The position numbers and the translations under genes were made by a program. A DNA stretch of 64,000 nt from an uncultured Bacteroidales bacterium (GTDB lineage Bacteria > Bacteroidota > Bacteroidia > Bacteroidales > UBA932), in contig CAKUTA010000003.1 of the NCBI GenBank assembly GCA_934691625.1, forward strand, positions 124,001-188,000, given 5' to 3'. This document shows, piece after piece, positions 1 to 9,546 of this stretch. Below the pieces are notes generated by a model. The model ran no database searches. It was not told where the DNA came from and worked only from the letters and a program-made list of their open reading frames with translations. The stretch's first letter is position 1. Each line of letters starts with the position of its first letter.

Positions 1-660
1 TATCAGGTGGAGACCAATGCCTTCTGGTATGACATGCTTTGCTTCGCCATAGAGATGGAAAGCAAGTACGGTAAGAAGGGCAGCGGATTCGTTGAGGATT
101 GGACACCTGTGCGGGATCTTGTCAAGGAGAACTATCAGAAGATGTTCTGGATGCCTGATAAGGGATATTTGGCTGATTATGTGGATAATAATGGTCAGAA
201 TACGGATGTCCGCCCTAATCAGCTCTTCGCTATGGCTGTGTTCCACCAGCCGGTGGACGATTCTGTCCTTGGAAGTATAATGAATGTCGTGGACAGGGAG
301 CTCGTCACATCCCGGGGAATAAGGACATTGTCCCCTAGGGATATGAAATACAGGGGCGTGTATGAAGGCACGCAGAGAGAACGTGACTCTGCCTATCATC
401 AGGGATGCGCATGGCCTGCGCTTCTGCTGCCTTATGCCCGCATCAAGTTCAGAATGCATGGAGCGGCGTATTGCAGCCGTGCGGAAAGACTTATTGAGGG
501 CTTCTATGATGACCTCTATAAGCATGGTGTCGGCACCTTCTCCGAACTGTATGACGGAGATCCTCCTCATGAGCCGCACGGAGCCATTTCTTCGGCAATG
601 AGCACGTCCGCTCTTCTTTATGTGGAAAGTCTGATCAATAAATATAAGGAGAAAAGATAA
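1..660 (+). CDS. Glycogen debranching enzyme (amylo-alpha-1,6-glucosidase), C-terminal part, cut by window edge
   Basis: The frame is open from the first base, so the gene begins before the window; about 220 C-terminal residues are visible. They match the (alpha/alpha)6-barrel C-terminal domain of archaeal/bacterial-type debranching enzymes: an RPNQLFA block, a TLSPRD stretch and the YHQGCAWP block that lines the active site in this family. The enzyme is expected to remove alpha-1,6 branches from glycogen in the cytoplasm. The stop overlaps the next start by one base (TAATG), so translation of the glycosyltransferase is probably coupled. The same gene order (debranching enzyme, GT4, GH57) is known from Bacteroides. 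Family assignment is firm; the N-terminal domain cannot be checked. Confidence 0.88.
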   Translation, partial: YQVETNAFWYDMLCFAIEMESKYGKKGSGFVEDWTPVRDLVKENYQKMFWMPDKGYLADYVDNNGQNTDVRPNQLFAMAVFHQPVDDSVLGSIMNVVDRELVTSRGIRTLSPRDMKYRGVYEGTQRERDSAYHQGCAWPALLLPYARIKFRMHGAAYCSRAERLIEGFYDDLYKHGVGTFSELYDGDPPHEPHGAISSAMSTSALLYVESLINKYKEKR

Positions 661-1952
661 TGAGAGTGCTGATGTTCGGATGGGAATTCCCTCCACATAT
701 CGCCGGCGGACTGGGAACAGCCTGCTATGGTATTGTAAAGGGACTGGCTCACAACGGGGTTCAGACAATGTTTGTGATGCCTTCAGCCTCAGGCGACGAG
801 GACAGAAACGCCGCTGACATAATAAATGCCAGCGATGTGCCTATAGAGATGACCGGCTCCATGAATGTGGATGACTTTCTGGATAAGGTGCAGTTCGTAC
901 ATATCGGCACCAATATGGTTCCTTACCTGGATCCGGAGGAATTTCATGCGCTGGTGGAGGAGGACAGGAAACGTCAGGTACGTGATTTCTCGGTACATTA
1001 TGGACGCACATACAAGTTCTCCGGAAAATATGGCTCAAACCTTATGGAGGAGGTGGCAAGATATGCCATGGTCGGCGGAACCATTGCCATGACGCATAAG
1101 GGTGAGTTCGATGTCATACATGCCCATGACTGGCTTACATATATGGCAGGAATTGCTGCGAAACGCCTTTCGGGGAAGCCGCTGGTGGTGCATGTGCATG
1201 CCACTTCATTCGACAGAAGCAGTGACAACAATATCGACACCCGTGTCTATGATATAGAGAAACGTGGAATGGAGGCTGCCGACAAGGTGATAACCGTCAG
1301 CGACCTGACCAGGAACATTGTCATAACCAAGTACGGGATAGACCCTTCCAAGGTGGTTACAGTCCATAATGCGGTGGATTTCAGCGGAAGAAGCGAAGTC
1401 AGGGCCGAGAGGGGTGTGAAGGAGAAAGTTGTCACCTTCCTCGGACGTATCACGTTCCAGAAAGGTCCTGAATATTTCATTGAGGCAGCTGCCAAGGTGC
1501 TCAAGAAATGCGACAATGTCCGTTTTGTGATGGCCGGAAGCGGTGACATGATGAACCGTTCCATCCGTCAGGTGGCAAGGCTCGGGATTTCAGACAGGTT
1601 TCATTTCACAGGATTTCTCCGTGGTGCGGAGGTCCAGAAGATGTTCGCGCTGTCGGATGTCTATGTGATGCCGTCAGTATCCGAGCCATTCGGCATATCC
1701 CCGCTGGAGGCAATGCGTTCAGGGGTGCCGTCCATAATCTCCAGGCAGTCAGGCGCTGCCGAGGTCCTGAAATACGCCTTCAAGGTGGATTTCTGGGATG
1801 TCGATGCCATGGCTGACGAGATTTATGCTCTGTTGCAGTATCCTGCTCTTGCGGAGTTCGCATCCAGATATGGCTATGATGAGGTGAACACCCTCAAGTG
1901 GAACAACGCCGCTGCCAAGATAAAAAGCGTTTATGAATCAGTGATAAAGTAA
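660..1952 (+). CDS. GT4-family glycosyltransferase, glycogen/starch synthase-like
   Basis: A 430-residue GT-B fold glycosyltransferase. Visible signs are the N-terminal GGLG donor-binding loop (about residues 16-19), a HAHDW block near residue 154, and the C-terminal E342-x7-E350 motif in a SEPFGISPLE context, which is typical of GT4/GT5 retaining enzymes. It probably extends alpha-glucan chains from a nucleotide sugar in the cytoplasm. It starts in a TAATG overlap with the debranching enzyme and is followed after 12 bases by the GH57 gene, so it lies inside one operon. A role as a general retaining glycosyltransferase for another glucan is possible; the context argues for glycogen. Confidence 0.85.
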   Translation: MRVLMFGWEFPPHIAGGLGTACYGIVKGLAHNGVQTMFVMPSASGDEDRNAADIINASDVPIEMTGSMNVDDFLDKVQFVHIGTNMVPYLDPEEFHALVEEDRKRQVRDFSVHYGRTYKFSGKYGSNLMEEVARYAMVGGTIAMTHKGEFDVIHAHDWLTYMAGIAAKRLSGKPLVVHVHATSFDRSSDNNIDTRVYDIEKRGMEAADKVITVSDLTRNIVITKYGIDPSKVVTVHNAVDFSGRSEVRAERGVKEKVVTFLGRITFQKGPEYFIEAAAKVLKKCDNVRFVMAGSGDMMNRSIRQVARLGISDRFHFTGFLRGAEVQKMFALSDVYVMPSVSEPFGISPLEAMRSGVPSIISRQSGAAEVLKYAFKVDFWDVDAMADEIYALLQYPALAEFASRYGYDEVNTLKWNNAAAKIKSVYESVIK

Positions 1953-1964
1953 AAAACTAGAGAT

Positions 1965-3392
1965 ATGAGTAAAAAAAGTCTGTGCCTGTATTTCCAGATT
2001 CACCAGCCTGCAAGACTGAGGCTTTACAGGTTCTTCGATATAGGAAAGGATTCTCATTACTATGATGACTTTACGAACAGGACTATCCTCCGCAGGGTTT
2101 CCGACCTTTGCTACCTGCCGATGAACAGCCTTCTGCTCGAGCTTATAAAAAAATATAACGGAGAGTTCAAGGTGGCATTCTCCATCTCCGGCTCTGCCTT
2201 GGAGCAGTTCGACAGGTATGCCCCGGAAGCTATCGACAGCTTCCGCATGCTTGCCGATACAGGGTGCGTCGAATTCCTCTGCGAAACATATTACCACTCT
2301 CTTGCCTCGCTGGCATCGGAGGCGGAATTCAGGCATCAGGTGCTGAAGCACAAGGAAGCCATAGAGCATTATTTCGGTGTCACCCCTGTGACATTCAGAA
2401 ATACGGAGCTTATCTATTCGGACTCGATAGGTGCCCAGGTATATGACATGGGTTTCCATACTATGCTGACAGAAGGAGCAAAGCATATTCTTGCATGGCG
2501 CAGCCCGGATTTCGTATATTCAGACGTGAGACAGCCGAGGCTTAAGCTCCTGCTGAGGAACTATGAGTTCAGCGACGATATCGCTTTCCGTTTCTCCGAC
2601 AGGGGATGGAAAGAATGGCCGCTTACGGGAGACAAGTTCCTGGCATGGATGAAGAACGAGGTGGCAGCTTCCGGTGATGTCATAAACCTCTTCATGGATT
2701 ACGAGACATTCGGGGAGCATCAGAGCGCATCTACAGGCATCTTCGAATTCATGAAGTATCTGCCTGAGGCAGTTACAAAGGACGGGACATTCACTTTCGC
2801 CACACCTTCGGAAGTCGTAAAGCATTGCAAGCCTGTATCCGAGCTCGAAGTTCCGGAGCCTATCTCGTGGGCTGATGAGGAGCGCGATGTCACAGCATGG
2901 CTCGGCAATGAGCTTCAGCAGGAGGCGTTCAACAAGCTTTATGGACTGTATGAGAAGATAGCCCTTATAAACAGCCCTGACATGTTCAATGAATTCGGGC
3001 ACCTTCAGGAGAGCGACCACTTCTATTATATGTGCACCAAGTTCTTCTCCGACGGGGAGGTACATAAATATTTCAACCCTTACGACACTCCTTACGAGGC
3101 ATTCATAAACTATATGAACGTTTTGAGTGATTTTATTATCAGGGTAAATGATGAATATTCCGCAACAGTTGCTAACTTTGCGGCTTCAAAGGACTCGGAA
3201 GTCAATCCGGAGGCAAAACCTGCGGCACCTGAAAAAACTGTCAGAAAGCGTACTGCGGCGGTGAGGAAGACTGCTGCTAAACCGTCTGCAGAAAGCAAGG
3301 CAGGGCGGAAGACGGTGAAAAAACCTGCGAAGACTACAGCAAAGGCTGTTAAACCTGCAGGAAAATCCGTAAAAAAGAAGATTGAAGAATAA
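1965..3392 (+). CDS. GH57 alpha-amylase/4-alpha-glucanotransferase with lysine/alanine-rich C-terminal tail
   Basis: Residues 1 to about 400 match glycoside hydrolase family 57: the N-terminal FQIHQPAR block, the RNTEL stretch around residue 145, and the FMDYETFGEH block that carries the family's acid/base aspartate. The likely role is cytoplasmic alpha-glucan hydrolysis or transglycosylation in glycogen turnover. Residues from about 405 to 475 are unlike the rest: a low-complexity basic tail rich in Lys, Ala, Pro, Thr and Arg, similar in composition to histone H1 or AlgP-like tails. The catalytic fold seems complete without it. The stop overlaps the next start by one base (TAATG). Confidence 0.88.
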   Translation: MSKKSLCLYFQIHQPARLRLYRFFDIGKDSHYYDDFTNRTILRRVSDLCYLPMNSLLLELIKKYNGEFKVAFSISGSALEQFDRYAPEAIDSFRMLADTGCVEFLCETYYHSLASLASEAEFRHQVLKHKEAIEHYFGVTPVTFRNTELIYSDSIGAQVYDMGFHTMLTEGAKHILAWRSPDFVYSDVRQPRLKLLLRNYEFSDDIAFRFSDRGWKEWPLTGDKFLAWMKNEVAASGDVINLFMDYETFGEHQSASTGIFEFMKYLPEAVTKDGTFTFATPSEVVKHCKPVSELEVPEPISWADEERDVTAWLGNELQQEAFNKLYGLYEKIALINSPDMFNEFGHLQESDHFYYMCTKFFSDGEVHKYFNPYDTPYEAFINYMNVLSDFIIRVNDEYSATVANFAASKDSEVNPEAKPAAPEKTVRKRTAAVRKTAAKPSAESKAGRKTVKKPAKTTAKAVKPAGKSVKKKIEE

Positions 3393-6300
3393 TGACGAAA
3401 GAACTGAACAAACCTGATTATCTGTTTGAGGTCAGCTGGGAGGTATGCAACAAGGTGGGCGGAATTTACACCGTCATTGCCACCAAATCCCTTTTCCTCA
3501 AATCACAGCTGAATAGGCATCATATTCTTATCGGTCCTGACGTGTGGATGGATACGGATGCAAATCCGGACTTCCAGGAAGATCCGCAGCTCTGGCAGGA
3601 CTGGCGTCTGGAAGCTGCGAAGAGTGGCCTCAGAATGAGAATAGGAAGATGGAACGTACCTGGTAATCCTGTTGCCATACTGGTGGATTTCAAGCAGTTC
3701 CTTACCGAGCAGGATTGGATTCTCGGCAAATACTGGGAAGTTTTCGGAGTGGACTCCATTACCGGAAACTGGGATTATAAGGAGTCTGCATTGTTCGGAT
3801 ATGTATCCGGAAAGGTGATAGAGAGCTACTATAGCTTTTTCCTCTCATCTTCAGACAAGGTCGTGGCTCAGTTCCATGAGTGGCAGACAGGGGCGGGCGT
3901 GCTCTACTTGAAGTACAAGAAGCTGCCTGTCGCCACGGTGTTCACTACGCATGCCACTGTGCTGGGACGCTGCCTGGCGGGAAACAACATGCCTCTCTAT
4001 GACTCTATGGAGTCCTACAATGCAGATGAGAAGGCTCGTCAGTTCAATGTCATGGCTATGTATTCCCTCGAAAGGAAGTCTGCAGAGAATGCCGATGTGT
4101 TCACTACTGTCAGCGAGATAACTGCCAGGGAATGTGAGCATTTCCTCGGCCGCCCTGTCGATGTGGTGACCCCTAACGGATTCGAGAACAGCTTTACCCC
4201 TTCTACGGACGAGGAATATTCGCAGAAACGTGATGCCGCCCGTAGAAGGCTGCGGCAGGTGGCTGCGGCAATGTCAGGCACGGAAGTGGCTGAAGATGCG
4301 GTCCTTATCGGAATCGGTGGACGTTATGAGTACAGGAACAAGGGCATTGATGTCTTCATTGATGCCGTAGGCAAGATAAAGGACTCGGATTTCCGCGGAA
4401 AGCAGATTCATGCATTCATCATGATCCCTTCCGGGCATAACGGTGCGGATCGCGATCTCGTGGCGAAACTCTCCGGAAACGGCAGCGCGGACTACAGGAC
4501 GCAGGTGTCCCACTACCTTATGAACCCTGAATATGACCAGATAACAAGACGTTTCAGGGATCTCGGGCTGGACAATGCTTCAGAATCCAATATAAAGGTG
4601 TATTTCATTCCGTCATATCTTAACGGTGCGGATGGCGTGTTCAACATGAAATACTATGACCTTCTCATCGGAATGGATCTCACATTGTTCCCGTCATACT
4701 ACGAGCCTTGGGGTTATACCCCGCTGGAGAGCCTTGCGTTCCGTGTCCCTACATTGACGACGACCCTTGCCGGTTTCGGCCTCTGGGTGGACACCCATTA
4801 CAACAAGGAACATCCTGGAATCAAGGTCGTGGAGCGTAACGACAGCAACTACTTCGAAGTTGTGGATGCTGTGGCGGACCGAATCCGCGAGATCGCACTG
4901 CTCATGGATGACCAGCGTGAAGAATATATGGACAATGCGAAGGATGTTTCCTCTATCGCATTGTGGGAAAATCAGATACAATATTATCAGGAGGCGTACT
5001 CAAAGGCTATAGACAAGGTGGTCGCAGTTAACGGAGCTTTCCCTGAATCAGTAGAAAAACCAATTATGACATACGAAAAACTTCCTATCAGTACACCTTC
5101 ATGGAAGAGTGTTATGGTGACCAGGCATTTGCCTGACGCATTGAGCGGACTTGAGGTTCTTTCCAAGAACCTCTGGTGGTGCTGGAATGAAAGTGCCAAA
5201 TCATTGTTCAAGGCCATTGACCCTGCGGTCTGGCATAATGCTGGTCATAATCCGATGGCTGTGCTTGACACTGTGAGCCTGAAGAGGTTCAATGACCTCA
5301 GCAAGGATGCCGCCTTTATGGGACAGTACCAGAGCGTAATGCAGGAGTTCAATGACTATATGGCGCTTAAGGCGGACAGAAAGGATCCTTCCATCGGATA
5401 TTTCTGTATGGAGTATGGCCTGGATTCCTCCCTCAGCATCTACTCGGGCGGTCTCGGCATTCTTGCCGGCGACTATCTGAAGGAGACCAGCGACATGAAT
5501 GTGAACCTGGTGGCTGTCGGACTGCTTTACCGCTACGGATATTTCACACAGGTACTCTCGGCGCAGGGCGACCAGGTGGCTAAATATGATGCGCAGAACT
5601 TCTCCAAGATTCCGGCAAGCCCGGTAATGGACAAGGACGGCAACTGGGTTACCGCCAGCGTGGCATTCCCTGGCCGTACCATCACAGCCCGTATATGGAA
5701 GGTCGCTGTGGGCAGGACAGACCTGTATCTGCTTGATACTGACTATGAGGCCAATATTGAAGAGGACCGTCAGGTGACATATCACCTTTATGGCGGCGAC
5801 TGGGAGAACAGGCTTAAGCAGGAGCTGCTTCTTGGTGTCGGCGGTGTCCGCGCCCTACGCGCATTGGGGCTGAACCCTCAGGTGTATCATTGCAATGAAG
5901 GTCATGCGGCATTCATCGGTCTGGAGCGTCTTCGCGAATATATCCAGAATGACAATCTTGAATTCCCTGAGGCTCTGGAGGTTGTGCGTGCATCATCATT
6001 GTTCACGACCCATACCCCGGTTCCTGCAGGCCACGATGCTTTCGACGAGGGCATGCTCCGCAAGTATATAGGACATTATCCGCAGCGCCTGAAGATCGAC
6101 TGGGAGACAATGATGGGACTCGGCAAGCTGAACGGCTCTGATGTGAACGAGAAGTTCTCCATGAGCATCCTTGCCGCCAATATATCGCAGAATGTCAACG
6201 GCGTGTCCATGCTTCACGGAAAGGTGAGCCAGGAAATCTTCTCCAACATGTATCCTGGATATCTTCCGGAGGAGCTGTATATCAGCTATGTGACTAACGG

Positions 6301-7630
6301 AGTGCATTATCCTACATGGGCTGCCAGGGAGTGGAAGGCCATTCATGCCAAGGTGTTCGGCCCGGAATTCCAGACTCATCACTATGACAAGAAATGCTTC
6401 GAGGGAATCTATAAGGTTTCCGATGACGAGATATGGAATACGAGGAAGGTGCTCAAGAAGACTCTTATTGACGTGGTCAAGGAAAAGCTTTCAAACCCGG
6501 CTGTGGCAAACCACTATTCTCCAGGACAGGTGGTCACGATCAAGGAGACGCTACGCGACGATGTTCTTACAATCGGATTTGCAAGACGTTTCGCCACATA
6601 CAAGCGTGCGACATTGCTCTTCTCCGACCTTGACAGGCTTGATTCCATCGTGAACAATCCTAAGATGCCTGTGCAGTTCCTGTTCGCGGGAAAGGCTCAT
6701 CCTGCAGACAAGGCGGGACAGGACCTTATCCGTCAGATCGTGGAAATCTCCAAGCAGCCTAGGTTCATCGGGAAGATAGTGTTCGTGCCTGGCTATGACA
6801 TCTCTCTTGCAAAGAGGCTTGTACAGGGCGTGGATGTATGGATGAACAATCCTACAAGGCCGCAGGAGGCTTCCGGAACATCTGGAGAAAAGGCTGCAAT
6901 GAACGGAGTGATGCATTTCTCCGTACTTGACGGCTGGTGGGTCGAGGGATACAAGAAGGGCGCCGGCTGGGCTTTGCCTCTCGAGAAGACCTATGATGAT
7001 CAGAATTACCAGAATGAGCTGGACGCAGCTACTATCTATACGACTATAGAGAACGAGATCGCTCCTCTATATTATGACGTGGACAAGGCTACAGGCCATT
7101 CGGAGGGGTGGATCGAGTATATCAGAAACACTGTGGCTCAGGTGGCATGCAACTTTACCACAAACAGGATGCTTACCGACTATGTGAACCAGTATTATGC
7201 TCCGCAGTCCGTCCGTGCGGCAAGCCTTATCGCTGATAACTATAAGGTTGCGCGTGAGATCGCGGCATGGAAGAAGCATGTGCGCAGGGAGTGGCCGAAT
7301 ATCGAGGTCATTTCATATACCCAGCCTGATTCTTCATATTCGCTGTCACAGAACAATGTCCTGAAGGCGGAGGTCCTTCTCAATATCAGCGACCTGAAGC
7401 CTGAGGATATCGGTGTGGAGATGCTGTTCGCCGTTTCCGACAGCAAGGGCAAGCTCCATATCCAGGACAAGTGTGATTTCAATGTCGTTGAGGTGAAGGG
7501 CGGCGTGGTCAAGTACCAGACTTCCATTCTCCCTGAGAGAACAGGAATGTATCAGGTGGCCACCCGAATCTATCCAAAGAACCCGCTTCTGCCTCATAGA
7601 CAGGACTTCGGACTTGTGAGATGGTTATAG
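3392..7630 (+). CDS. GT3 glycogen synthase fused to GT35 alpha-glucan phosphorylase
   Basis: One open frame of 1412 residues with two enzymes in series. Residues 1 to about 560 are a eukaryotic-type (GT3) glycogen synthase: the N-terminal EVSWEVCNKVGGIYTV block and the E438-x7-E446 motif in YEPWGYTPLE. From about residue 575 comes the N-terminal domain of bacterial/archaeal alpha-glucan phosphorylases (NLWWCWN), then the GT35 catalytic part with YHCNEGHAAF and the pyridoxal-phosphate site SGTSGEK, where K1167 is the expected Schiff-base lysine. The protein therefore joins glycogen synthesis and phosphorolysis in one chain. Such fusions are known in Bacteroidota. No frameshift or stop interrupts the linker, so this is not an assembly error. 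Confidence 0.93.
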   Translation: MTKELNKPDYLFEVSWEVCNKVGGIYTVIATKSLFLKSQLNRHHILIGPDVWMDTDANPDFQEDPQLWQDWRLEAAKSGLRMRIGRWNVPGNPVAILVDFKQFLTEQDWILGKYWEVFGVDSITGNWDYKESALFGYVSGKVIESYYSFFLSSSDKVVAQFHEWQTGAGVLYLKYKKLPVATVFTTHATVLGRCLAGNNMPLYDSMESYNADEKARQFNVMAMYSLERKSAENADVFTTVSEITARECEHFLGRPVDVVTPNGFENSFTPSTDEEYSQKRDAARRRLRQVAAAMSGTEVAEDAVLIGIGGRYEYRNKGIDVFIDAVGKIKDSDFRGKQIHAFIMIPSGHNGADRDLVAKLSGNGSADYRTQVSHYLMNPEYDQITRRFRDLGLDNASESNIKVYFIPSYLNGADGVFNMKYYDLLIGMDLTLFPSYYEPWGYTPLESLAFRVPTLTTTLAGFGLWVDTHYNKEHPGIKVVERNDSNYFEVVDAVADRIREIALLMDDQREEYMDNAKDVSSIALWENQIQYYQEAYSKAIDKVVAVNGAFPESVEKPIMTYEKLPISTPSWKSVMVTRHLPDALSGLEVLSKNLWWCWNESAKSLFKAIDPAVWHNAGHNPMAVLDTVSLKRFNDLSKDAAFMGQYQSVMQEFNDYMALKADRKDPSIGYFCMEYGLDSSLSIYSGGLGILAGDYLKETSDMNVNLVAVGLLYRYGYFTQVLSAQGDQVAKYDAQNFSKIPASPVMDKDGNWVTASVAFPGRTITARIWKVAVGRTDLYLLDTDYEANIEEDRQVTYHLYGGDWENRLKQELLLGVGGVRALRALGLNPQVYHCNEGHAAFIGLERLREYIQNDNLEFPEALEVVRASSLFTTHTPVPAGHDAFDEGMLRKYIGHYPQRLKIDWETMMGLGKLNGSDVNEKFSMSILAANISQNVNGVSMLHGKVSQEIFSNMYPGYLPEELYISYVTNGVHYPTWAAREWKAIHAKVFGPEFQTHHYDKKCFEGIYKVSDDEIWNTRKVLKKTLIDVVKEKLSNPAVANHYSPGQVVTIKETLRDDVLTIGFARRFATYKRATLLFSDLDRLDSIVNNPKMPVQFLFAGKAHPADKAGQDLIRQIVEISKQPRFIGKIVFVPGYDISLAKRLVQGVDVWMNNPTRPQEASGTSGEKAAMNGVMHFSVLDGWWVEGYKKGAGWALPLEKTYDDQNYQNELDAATIYTTIENEIAPLYYDVDKATGHSEGWIEYIRNTVAQVACNFTTNRMLTDYVNQYYAPQSVRAASLIADNYKVAREIAAWKKHVRREWPNIEVISYTQPDSSYSLSQNNVLKAEVLLNISDLKPEDIGVEMLFAVSDSKGKLHIQDKCDFNVVEVKGGVVKYQTSILPERTGMYQVATRIYPKNPLLPHRQDFGLVRWL

Positions 7631-8517
7631 CGACCGGATTTTTTGACGGTGTCCATCTTGGGCACCGTTTTATTTTACGTCAGCTCGTCCAGGAGGCGAA
7701 GATGCGTAATGACGGAAGCATGGTCGTTACATTCTGGCCGCATCCGCGCAATGTCCTTCAGGATGATGCCCGCAATCTGCGGCTGCTGACGTCCATGGAT
7801 GAGAAGAAGGCATTGATAAGAAGTATCGGCGTGGAGCATATCGAGGTTCTCCCGTTTTCTAGGGAGTTCTGCCGGCATACGACCGAGGAATATCTCAGGG
7901 ACTATATCTCCGGGCGTTTCGGAGGCAAGGCTGTGCTTATAGGATATGATAACCGTATCGGTTCCGATATGCGGACTCCGGAGGAGACGGCGGAGATTGC
8001 GCAGCGCCTGGGACTGGATGTTATCAGACCTGAGAGCTTCGTCACGGAATCAGGTATTGTCATAAGCTCGACCAAGATACGGGCGGTGCTGACGGCTGGT
8101 GATATAGAGATGGCGAACTCGATGCTCGGGTATCAGTATCAGCTTTATGGCGTGGTCGTCTCCGGCAACAGGCTCGGGCATACCATCGGCTTTCCGACAG
8201 CGAATATGCAGCTGTACGAGCCTCTGAAAATGGTTCCGGGAAACGGCGTCTATCTGGTGAGGGTGGAGACTCTGGGAAATGTCTATGACGGGATGTGCAA
8301 TATAGGCGTGCGTCCTACGCTTGGCTCAGGGAATGCCCTTACCATCGAGACCAATATATTCGGCTTCAATGATGACATATATGGTCTGGATATACGTCTG
8401 TCATTTGTCAGGAAGATACGGAATGAGGTGAAGTTCAATGACTTCTCTCTCTTGGCCTCGCAGCTTGACAGGGATCGTGCATTATGCATGGCCTGGCTGG
8501 CAGGGGCGCATGAGTGA
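7621..8517 (+). CDS. ribF: Bifunctional riboflavin kinase/FAD synthetase
   Basis: The N-terminal half is the FMN adenylyltransferase nucleotidyl-transferase fold (GFFDGVHLGH at residues 6-15, and the later ISSTKIR block). The C-terminal half is the flavokinase domain (GHTIGFPTANM, then GMCNIGVRPT). It makes FMN and FAD from riboflavin. The start is forced: the frame is closed by TAG at 7597-7599 and the first start codon after it is the ATG at 7621, ten bases inside the end of the phosphorylase gene. This places the first beta strand almost at the N-terminus, so the protein is shorter there than most RibF proteins. It is probably translated from the glycogen operon mRNA. Confidence 0.93.
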   Translation: MVIATGFFDGVHLGHRFILRQLVQEAKMRNDGSMVVTFWPHPRNVLQDDARNLRLLTSMDEKKALIRSIGVEHIEVLPFSREFCRHTTEEYLRDYISGRFGGKAVLIGYDNRIGSDMRTPEETAEIAQRLGLDVIRPESFVTESGIVISSTKIRAVLTAGDIEMANSMLGYQYQLYGVVVSGNRLGHTIGFPTANMQLYEPLKMVPGNGVYLVRVETLGNVYDGMCNIGVRPTLGSGNALTIETNIFGFNDDIYGLDIRLSFVRKIRNEVKFNDFSLLASQLDRDRALCMAWLAGAHE

Positions 8518-8537
8518 TGTGGTGTTTCTGAACCGTT

Positions 8538-8567
8538 TTTGAAAACAGCGAAAAATGCGTATCTTTA
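8538..8567 (+). promoter_or_regulatory. Possible Bacteroides-type promoter before the small membrane protein gene
   Basis: TTTG at 8538-8541 and TATCTTTA at 8560-8567 are 18 bases apart. The second box has one mismatch to TAnnTTTG. The predicted transcript would begin very close to the ribosome-binding site at 8571, which weakens the call. Confidence 0.35.
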
Positions 8568-8586
8568 CGGAAAGGAGATAACAGCT

Positions 8587-8916
8587 ATGGATCTTTTCGA
8601 CATATTGTGGCTGATAGTCTGCATCGGGCTTCCTGTCGTTTCGGGCATTGCGTCAACGGTGCAGAAGAAAAAGTCCGGTAAGGGCGCATCGGTGCATAGT
8701 ACGGGCAAGCCAGCCGTAGCAGCTGCCACTCCGAAGCCTGTGCCGGTCACGAAGAAGCAGCCTGTCACGTCAAGGACGCAGGTGGACATGGGGGAGATTG
8801 CAGCAGGGGCCATCGGTGAAGAAAAAACCGTGGAATGCTCTGATAAAGAACGCATTGATCCGGAAAAGCTGGTTATCTATACGGCGATAATGAACCCTAA
8901 ATTCAAGGAATTTTGA
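8587..8916 (+). CDS. Small membrane-anchored protein of unknown function
   Basis: 109 residues. The start at 8587 is chosen over an in-frame ATG at 8539 because AAAGGAG at 8571-8577 is well placed for it and the protein then opens with a hydrophobic segment (residues about 4-22). A Lys/Pro/Ala-rich linker follows (residues about 25-60), then a charged end with the motif EKLVIYTAIMNPKF, which looks like a conserved short C-terminal motif. I do not recognise a domain of known function. It sits alone between ribF and greA, in the same direction. A single-pass anchor for a cytoplasmic C-terminal peptide is the simplest reading. Confidence 0.6.
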   Translation: MDLFDILWLIVCIGLPVVSGIASTVQKKKSGKGASVHSTGKPAVAAATPKPVPVTKKQPVTSRTQVDMGEIAAGAIGEEKTVECSDKERIDPEKLVIYTAIMNPKFKEF

Positions 8917-8945
8917 CCGGGTTGTCAGAAAATTGACTATATTTG
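8912..8945 (+). promoter_or_regulatory. Promoter for greA
   Basis: TATATTTG at 8938-8945 fits TAnnTTTG exactly. A TTTG at 8912-8915 overlaps the stop codon of the upstream gene and lies 22 bases away. Transcription would start near 8952 and give a leader of about 120 bases before greA. Confidence 0.5.
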
Positions 8946-9072
8946 CATAGAATATATCAGGGTTCTGCCGGTTGGCGGGACTCATTTTTTAGTTATTGAG
9001 AAGAAGCCTGTCCAGATTGCCGTCAAGGTGGCGGACACGGTTTCGGAAAGAATTGTTAAAAACTTTAATATT

Positions 9073-9543
9073 ATGGCAGAAGTTCATTATATGACCCAGG
9101 AAGGTCTTGACAAGCTGAAGAAGGATCTTGCTGACTCGCTTGCACAGCGTCCTGTCATTTCTGCGGCTATCGCAGAGGCGAGGGAGAAGGGCGACTTGTC
9201 CGAGAATGCGGAGTATGATGCCGCAAGGGATGCGCAGGCATTGCTTGAACTCAAGATTGCAAACCTGAAGAATCTCGTGGCCAACGCCAAGGTTATCGAC
9301 GAGTCTCAGATCGGCACGGATAAAGTGCAGATGATGAATAAGGTGAAGGTGGAGAACATTGCGATGAAGAAGGTCATGGAGTTCACTATCGTTGGTGAGA
9401 CCGAGGCTGACTTTGCTCATGGCAAGCTTGCTTCCACGACACCTATCGCGAAGGCTCTTCTCGGTCATTCTAAGGGGGAGATTGTCGAGGCGAATGTCCC
9501 GTCCGGGGTTATGAAGTTCAAGATTCTGGATATAACACTCTAG
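9073..9543 (+). CDS. greA: Transcription elongation factor GreA
   Basis: 156 residues, the usual GreA length. The N-terminal coiled-coil shows TQEGLDKLKKDL, and the tip region GDLSENAEYDAARD carries the acidic residues that enter the RNA polymerase secondary channel and stimulate cleavage of backtracked transcripts. The C-terminal FKBP-like domain includes TPIAKALLGHSKGE. The ATG at 9073 is preferred over an earlier in-frame GTG at 9028 because it gives the standard N-terminus. The HIT gene follows after three bases, so the two are co-transcribed. Confidence 0.95.
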   Translation: MAEVHYMTQEGLDKLKKDLADSLAQRPVISAAIAEAREKGDLSENAEYDAARDAQALLELKIANLKNLVANAKVIDESQIGTDKVQMMNKVKVENIAMKKVMEFTIVGETEADFAHGKLASTTPIAKALLGHSKGEIVEANVPSGVMKFKILDITL

Positions 9544-9546
9544 GCT

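Noticed and set aside
2520..3065. Long minus-strand open frames opposite glycogen, ileS and uvrA genes (for example 181, 194 and 302 codons)
   Set aside because: Shadows of well-supported genes on the other strand, without start signals or domain sequence.
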